Assembly (NCBI GenBank): GCA_002842655.1
Contig: PHDP01000010.1
Location: 1 to 32,207 of the forward strand
Source of the DNA: Bacteroidetes bacterium HGW-Bacteroidetes-14
GTDB taxonomy: Bacteria > Bacteroidota > Bacteroidia > Bacteroidales > UBA932
Length of the DNA: 32,207 nucleotides
Reading direction: 5' to 3'
Below, piece by piece: positions 27,501 to 32,207 of this stretch (its first letter is position 1; every line of letters starts with the position of its first letter). The notes below the pieces were generated by a model, which was not told where the DNA came from, did not search any database, and saw nothing but the letters and a program-made list of their open reading frames with translations. A program made the position numbers and the translations under genes.

Positions 27501-30500
27501 CACGATATGTTCGCGGGCGACTGCATCGCCGGGCAGCACCTCAACTATGCGGCTCAACCAGCGCAGCGTTGTTTCTGCGTCGTCCTCGCGCTCCGCCATG
27601 CTCACGATGCGGTGCATCATTTCCACGGATTCCTGCAACCGGCGCTCACGCTCGTAAAAATGAGCCAGCGTTTCCAGAACGCCAATGTCATCAGGAAGCT
27701 CTTCAAGGGCTTCGCGATAACATGTCTCCTCCTCGGTCACCGCGCCTGCCTGTGAGAACAACTGGGCCGCTTTTAAGGAGGCTTCGCCGGCGGCGGACAT
27801 GTTCTCGACCTTGCGATAAATCTGCGAGGCGAGCCACCACGACTCGGGCGTATCAGGGGCTGTTTCAGTGATCAATCGAATGATGCGCAGGGCCTCGGTG
27901 GTCTGGTCACGCGCCAACAGCCAGTCGGTGTGGGCCCCACCAATGGTGGCGAGGAAACCGCTTCCTGCCGTTTTATCGATGTGGCGCAGAAGCTCGTCCA
28001 CTTCTTTCGGCGTACATGTTTCAAGGAGGGCCGTGCCGATGAGAAGCGAAGGCGTCCGATTGCGCGCCTTCAGCGCTTTGTCCAGCAGATCGCGCACCAC
28101 GGGCACCAACATGCGGTCGCCCCGCGTACGCCGGAAAATTGCCGCCACGGAACTGCTGGGCAGTGAAGACGAGCTAAGCTCGGCCGCATTTCGCAATGCC
28201 GATGCCGCATGGGTTTCGTCGTCCGCATCGGCAAAAGCCTGCGCTGCCTCGCAGTAGCGGTGCACCGCTTTCTCGGTGTGACCGGCGCTGTTCAGCAAAT
28301 CGCCCACAGCCAGCGTTGCCTCGGCATCCAGCGGCAGGTCCGTCAGTTCGTCAAGCAACGTGCTGGCGTCATCGGGCAGATTCATCTCGATGGCATGGCG
28401 GCAGAGGATGGTCAGTTCGTGGGCCAGAAGGGTCTGTTCTCCCTCCTCCCGTAATGCACCGGCCAGATGGCGATGAAGGCCAATATCGTCGGGCGACAGC
28501 GTCACCGCGTGGCGCAGCACCGCGGTACGTTCCGCCGTTTTCCCATCCAGGGCAAGCCGCGCCTGAATCTCATGGGAGCGCGACGATGCTTCCTCGACCG
28601 ACAGTGAGTCGAGCAACATGATGATGGCTTTTACGTCGTGCGGATCGGCTTCAAGAAGCAGATCGCACATCTCGCGCCGTTCGCCGGGGCTCAGCGATGC
28701 AGCTGCATCTCCCTCGTCCAACGCACGGCGGAGGTTCGCAGCCGCTTCCTCTTCGCGACCCTGCATGTGCTGGATACGTCCCAGTCGGGCAAGGTCTGCG
28801 GGGAGCGATGCCGGCAGATCGATTAAACGAAGCATCACGCTTTCGGCACCGGCCAGGTCGTCCTGTTGCAGGAACAAACGCGCGGCTTCACGAAACGCTT
28901 CCGCAGCAAACTCCGGCACGTTCAAAGCCAGATGCAGCGATGCGACCTCCTCAAAAATGCGAGCGTCGGCGGGCTCCGGAAACTGCGATGTGGCGCGACC
29001 GAACAACTGAATGGCTCGAACCGGATCGTTGAACTCATCGCGATAAACTTGAGCCAATTGAAGCATCTGAGACTTTGCCTCGGCGGTTCGCCCGAGTTCA
29101 GTCAGGTAATCGGCAAATTCCGAACGGAAACTGAGATCCGCACCCTGGAGTTTGACGATGGACTCATACTGCGCGGCCACGTCGTCGGGCGCGGAAGACT
29201 CGCGCATAACCGCCAGCAACTTGCGGATGTTCGGGGCGGCCTTCTCGAAACCTTCATGTTCATGCACCAGCGAAGCCAGACGCCGGAGCGTATCCACCGA
29301 TTGGGTGTCGTACTCCAGAATGCGCGCAAGAAGCGTGGAAGCCTCCTTGTAAGCCCTGCGGTCGATCAGACTGTCGGCAAGCTGCCGCATCTGTTCCAGC
29401 GCTTCCTGCTCCTGACCCGACTCCAGCAGTACCTGGCTCAGACTCTGGCGCGCCTGCGTATTTTCCGGATCGGTTTCCACAACATTGCGCAGAGCCCGCG
29501 CTGCCCGTTCGGGGTCGGTTGCGCGCGACGCTTCGGCCACCGCAAGCCAGTTTTCAACTGCCAGACGCGGATGCTTCTGCCGAATGTGGATGGTCGCCAA
29601 CTGCTCGCGTGCATCCAAATCTTCGGGTGAGAATTGCAGCCACCGCTGCGTTTCGTCCCGCGCGTCCTTCAGCCGCTTTTGCTCCAGTGAACGACGGCTT
29701 TCCTCGCGATAAAACTCGGACCCCGGACCGGCTTCGCCCAGCTCCAGAAGACGTTCCAACGTTGCCTTGAAGGCGGCCATGTTGCCGGCCGTCCGTTCGG
29801 CGTTCGCCAGCGTGAGCGTTAACACTGGGTCTTCCGGTTCCAGCAACACCGCCTGACGCAGCGCCTCGGCGGCTTCCTCCGGTTTGTCTGCACCGGAACA
29901 ATCGTGGGCAATTTCGCGCAGCATCTGCACCGCACCGGGCGTATCGCCGGCGCGTTCGCAGGCTTGAGCCAGCTCGATTCGCAACCGACTGTTGTCCGGC
30001 TCCAACTGCACCAGCCGTTGGCGTACATCCAACTCAGTAGGGATATCTCCGGCCTTTTCGGCCGCATGCAACAACACCGAGAATTGGCGGTTCGCCTCGG
30101 CGAGACGCCCTGCCCCGGCCAGATGCTCGGCAAGGGAACGACGGGTCATCTGGTCTTCGGGGAACAATGCCAGATACTCGTGATTGAGGGCAAGCAGTGC
30201 GTCCAGATCATCGGGGGCCAGAGCCTCCTGCCGCGCGAGTAAATCGCGCCATGTGGCCTGAGCCTCATCGCGCTGCGAGGTCTGCAACTGAAGGTCAGCC
30301 AAACGCCGGCGCAATGGTTCTTCATCGGGGGTCGAATCCAGAGCCTGTCCGAGCGCTTCGATCGCCTTGTGCGCTTCTCCGGCCTCATTCAGTTGATTCG
30401 CCAACCGTACGAGGTAACCTGCGCGATCCGTGTGCAGCCCCACTTCGCCCGCAAACCTTGCAGCGTCTGTCAGCAGCCGGCCTTCTTCGGGCACGAGTTC

Positions 30501-32207
30501 CAGCCCTGCCAGCGCGATACTCAGCGCCTCGCTGAAATCATCGCCGGTCGTCAGCTCATGCACCGCTGCGCCATAAAAAGCCATGGCTTCGTGGGCGGTC
30601 CCGGCTTGAGACGCCAACCGATACAGTGCCAGCGCCTGCCCGCCATTCGCCAGCGAAGCGTGGGCGGCGGCCTCGGCAAGCAACTCGCGGGCCTCGGCGA
30701 CCTTCTCCGGACCCATGAGATGCGGTGCCAGATCCGCTGATGCGGCCATGGCCTCGCGTTCTTCGTCAGCTTTCCATAGCAGGCGAACGCGCCGATGGAT
30801 TGTTTCCACGTCATCAGGTTTCGACTGCAAAAACCGGCCGATGCATTCCAGCGCGGTTTGCGTATCGCCCAAACTTTCCGCAGCGTCCGCCGCAGCCAGC
30901 GCCATATCGGCCGCATCATCGGCACGACCCCGGTCCGCCAGAATATCGGCCACCATCAGACGGAAGGAGGGAGTCGGGTCCAGAGATGCTGCTTCGCGAA
31001 GTGCCGCAGTGTCTTCGTCGGGCTCGCTGCGCGCATGATGCACTTCCGCCAGGTCCAGACATTCCAGCGCCGCCGGTTGGTTCTTGTCGGATTTGCGAAG
31101 TTCGTCCACGATATCGCGACGCAACGCAACATCGTCGGGGGTTTGAAATTTGATCCGGTACAGGTATTCAAGCGTTGTTGCGTGGTCGTTTTTCGCTCGA
31201 AAAATTTCGGCGCAAGCCCTCAGCTCCCGCGCGGCCTCTGCCGGGTCACCCATGTCTGTGGCGATGCGCGCCAGACTCTCGTGGGCCTCCACACTTTCGG
31301 GCTCCACGCTGAACCACTTGCGCACGGTTTCGGCGGCCAACACGAGGTCGCCGCGCTCCATCATCAGATTCACGCTCTCAAAAATGTGCGCCTTCGCCCG
31401 GTCATACTCGCCATCCTGAAGCAAGTGGTCGGCAATGCGCGCGCGCATTTTCAGGCGGCCCGGATCGAATTGGAGAATCTTCTCCAGAAGTAGCACCGCT
31501 TCGTCGCCCTTGCCCTCGGCTGTCAGCAACTCGGCCGCTTTCTCCAGGGCCGTGGCGGCGTTGTTGATATCATGGCGCAACTCATGGGCGTTAGCCAGGC
31601 GCAAATGTAGTTGAGCGTCGTCGGGCGTCAACTCGGCCAGTTGGGTCAGCACCCCCACGTTGTCGGCCTGCCGGCCCGCCACTTCGCGGATGGATGCCAT
31701 CTGGTCCAGCAGCGCCGCCAGCATCGCCGTGTCGTTGCGAAGTTCCGCCCCGTGGATGCGCATGAACAGAATGTCTTCATCCTCGGGTAACAGCGCCGTG
31801 GCGGCCGTCAGCACTTCGTTTGCCGTTTCGTGATTGCCCGCTTCCAGCGCCACTTCCGCAGCCTGGCAGTACTCATCGCGGGCCGCCACCAGATTACCCG
31901 CCTCGGCCAGCATTTGCGCCAGCATCATCCGTGGTGCCGCCGCAGACGGATGCCATGCGATGGCCTTGCGAATGGCTGCCTCGCGCCCTTCCGCGTTACC
32001 AGCTTCCGCGGCAACCCTGGCCTCATCCAACGCGAACGACGCCAGCTTGTCGTACCATTCCGGGTCCAGCGGCAACTTCAGCGCGTGGGCCACGCGAGCG
32101 GCCGCGTCCAAACGTGGCAGGTTCAAGGCCAGAGCGGCCAAATCTACCAGAGAGCCACCACTCACTCCCGGGCATGTCTTGATCGTGCATTTGAAGGTGC
32201 GGCGGGG
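24588..32207 (-). CDS. Giant tetratricopeptide-repeat (TPR) solenoid protein, >=2525 aa; frame open at right window edge
   Basis: Uninterrupted reverse frame; repeated A-x-x-x-Y/L-x-x-A / L-P-D-D TPR-like helical pairs throughout (e.g. YEQVLGIDPRNKKARTALGMI, AIATYEQAHVQQPNNAEILTCLVDL). The track starts at GTG 32165, but the 14 upstream codons to the window edge (PRRTFKCTIKTCPG) have no stop. Confidence 0.93.
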   Translation of the reverse strand, partial: PRRTFKCTIKTCPGVSGGSLVDLAALALNLPRLDAAARVAHALKLPLDPEWYDKLASFALDEARVAAEAGNAEGREAAIRKAIAWHPSAAAPRMMLAQMLAEAGNLVAARDEYCQAAEVALEAGNHETANEVLTAATALLPEDEDILFMRIHGAELRNDTAMLAALLDQMASIREVAGRQADNVGVLTQLAELTPDDAQLHLRLANAHELRHDINNAATALEKAAELLTAEGKGDEAVLLLEKILQFDPGRLKMRARIADHLLQDGEYDRAKAHIFESVNLMMERGDLVLAAETVRKWFSVEPESVEAHESLARIATDMGDPAEAARELRACAEIFRAKNDHATTLEYLYRIKFQTPDDVALRRDIVDELRKSDKNQPAALECLDLAEVHHARSEPDEDTAALREAASLDPTPSFRLMVADILADRGRADDAADMALAAADAAESLGDTQTALECIGRFLQSKPDDVETIHRRVRLLWKADEEREAMAASADLAPHLMGPEKVAEARELLAEAAAHASLANGGQALALYRLASQAGTAHEAMAFYGAAVHELTTGDDFSEALSIALAGLELVPEEGRLLTDAARFAGEVGLHTDRAGYLVRLANQLNEAGEAHKAIEALGQALDSTPDEEPLRRRLADLQLQTSQRDEAQATWRDLLARQEALAPDDLDALLALNHEYLALFPEDQMTRRSLAEHLAGAGRLAEANRQFSVLLHAAEKAGDIPTELDVRQRLVQLEPDNSRLRIELAQACERAGDTPGAVQMLREIAHDCSGADKPEEAAEALRQAVLLEPEDPVLTLTLANAERTAGNMAAFKATLERLLELGEAGPGSEFYREESRRSLEQKRLKDARDETQRWLQFSPEDLDAREQLATIHIRQKHPRLAVENWLAVAEASRATDPERAARALRNVVETDPENTQARQSLSQVLLESGQEQEALEQMRQLADSLIDRRAYKEASTLLARILEYDTQSVDTLRRLASLVHEHEGFEKAAPNIRKLLAVMRESSAPDDVAAQYESIVKLQGADLSFRSEFADYLTELGRTAEAKSQMLQLAQVYRDEFNDPVRAIQLFGRATSQFPEPADARIFEEVASLHLALNVPEFAAEAFREAARLFLQQDDLAGAESVMLRLIDLPASLPADLARLGRIQHMQGREEEAAANLRRALDEGDAAASLSPGERREMCDLLLEADPHDVKAIIMLLDSLSVEEASSRSHEIQARLALDGKTAERTAVLRHAVTLSPDDIGLHRHLAGALREEGEQTLLAHELTILCRHAIEMNLPDDASTLLDELTDLPLDAEATLAVGDLLNSAGHTEKAVHRYCEAAQAFADADDETHAASALRNAAELSSSSLPSSSVAAIFRRTRGDRMLVPVVRDLLDKALKARNRTPSLLIGTALLETCTPKEVDELLRHIDKTAGSGFLATIGGAHTDWLLARDQTTEALRIIRLITETAPDTPESWWLASQIYRKVENMSAAGEASLKAAQLFSQAGAVTEEETCYREALEELPDDIGVLETLAHFYERERRLQESVEMMHRIVSMAEREDDAETTLRWLSRIVEVLPGDAVAREHIVQNLLKENRTGEAVTHLMKLAGDHVNAGRIEEAIATYEQAHVQQPNNAEILTCLVDLVTENNQPERFDKFSIALAEVHAANSDLKLAGLILNTLLQTHPDNLAAMTRLAEFSRQADDTRTEIRTLNRLGHKQAKARNYEAAVAAFERLHEIQPDDTDTMEMLVDCCVAGSMTDKAALYAVRQLDLARLNNDPVLLQKAAGKVLIIDADNPVALDAMGNCLAEETPTDAAKYLHRAAKQFEALGDVSGAALSLQKALELAPDDAGGWATLARHHKTLNDLPAQNQALMMQANVLAGKGEKAAAAKIVKSVLAGKDVETEIHEKALLIWKTIDDTKAAMVERIHLAGHYIKEGNYAAAEETIERGLTAEPENLELQEQRIALLKSSGRPEETTFHMRGLAERLLAAGELRRAADLYSELLTLTPHLIDVRRQLADLWRELGDNERADEETVEAMRLMLKDDEHESARELADELLAKRPGDVDIRHQVASVFLGEGRPEVASRWFVQAASMALQAGDQKRQMELLRMAVTARPGAPEYLEQLAEACVAAGENTQAADAYHRLVERHIEQHRFNDAVNAGKSLRALAPQDPKARRTLIDLYEKMGAREERIAEMQDLAALERSLGNVEEAVDVYRKLTQLKPDDVPLLQRYIELFEQVGNEVELLDDYLRLADAQVRQGQFVEATKTYEKLMAVNRRSTLGRERFIQFLQTLGQKSRAVAEMTKLAEIYTTSNRHEEATRTLQVAFGLNPENYELADMLAESAEKAGDVGEAVAACDTVAARLEKNDPQKAAALLKKLLNLSPERRDVRERLVALLERLSDKAGMVVQLRRLAEQLESEGSAAQAEPLRARATTLAGEARAELEKRADDHSAPPSRRYDDLVTLGDLQTESGDVDEALAAYNQARKIRDDNPVLIRKVIDCRLMVAPEHEALPDMLALAACHAHFGDARKAQEVYEQVLGIDPRNKKARTALGMI

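Noticed and set aside
26790-27755. 321-aa + strand ORF opposite the giant TPR gene
   Set aside because: Antisense shadow of a high-GC coding frame; many such ORFs (e.g. 28866-29630, 30795-31493, 25749-26144) lie opposite the TPR gene, and none has recognisable domains or its own start context.
32124-32207. CPGVSGGSLVD resembles the trypsin-family GxSGG active-site motif
   Set aside because: The following sequence goes straight into helical TPR-like repeats, not the rest of a protease barrel; most likely coincidence, though upstream sequence is needed.

Overview
The window looks like two unrelated genomic blocks joined at about 20,718-20,723.

Block 1 (1..~20,720) is AT-rich and Bacteroidetes-like. 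It holds:
- an alternating A-B-A-B tandem array of 6-bladed beta-propeller-type lipoprotein genes (- strand);
- a TetR-led run of genes for an outer-membrane beta-barrel, an ABC ATPase, two FtsX-type permeases and a LolA-like carrier;
- sppA, tilS, a DUF3078-like gene, a conserved hypothetical, and proS;
- a repeat-rich lipoprotein and a truncated OmpP1/FadL-like outer-membrane protein.

Block 2 (~20,718..32,207) is GC-rich. It holds rpmJ-rpsM-rpsK-(small membrane ORF)-rpsD-rpoA-rplQ, and a very large (>=2525 aa) convergent TPR-solenoid gene that stays open to the right edge.

The seam cuts the OMP gene exactly at the start codon of rpmJ, with a few bases shared. A chimeric contig or misjoin is the most economical explanation, so gene-neighbourhood arguments should not cross it.

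I found no CRISPR array, tRNA, rRNA, insertion sequence or phage. The best biological leads are the giant TPR protein, the envelope-spanning ABC/LolA/beta-barrel operon, the propeller-lipoprotein array with a signal-peptide swap, the extra small membrane ORF with a hairpin-rich leader in the alpha operon, and an inverted repeat around the -7 box of the sppA promoter.
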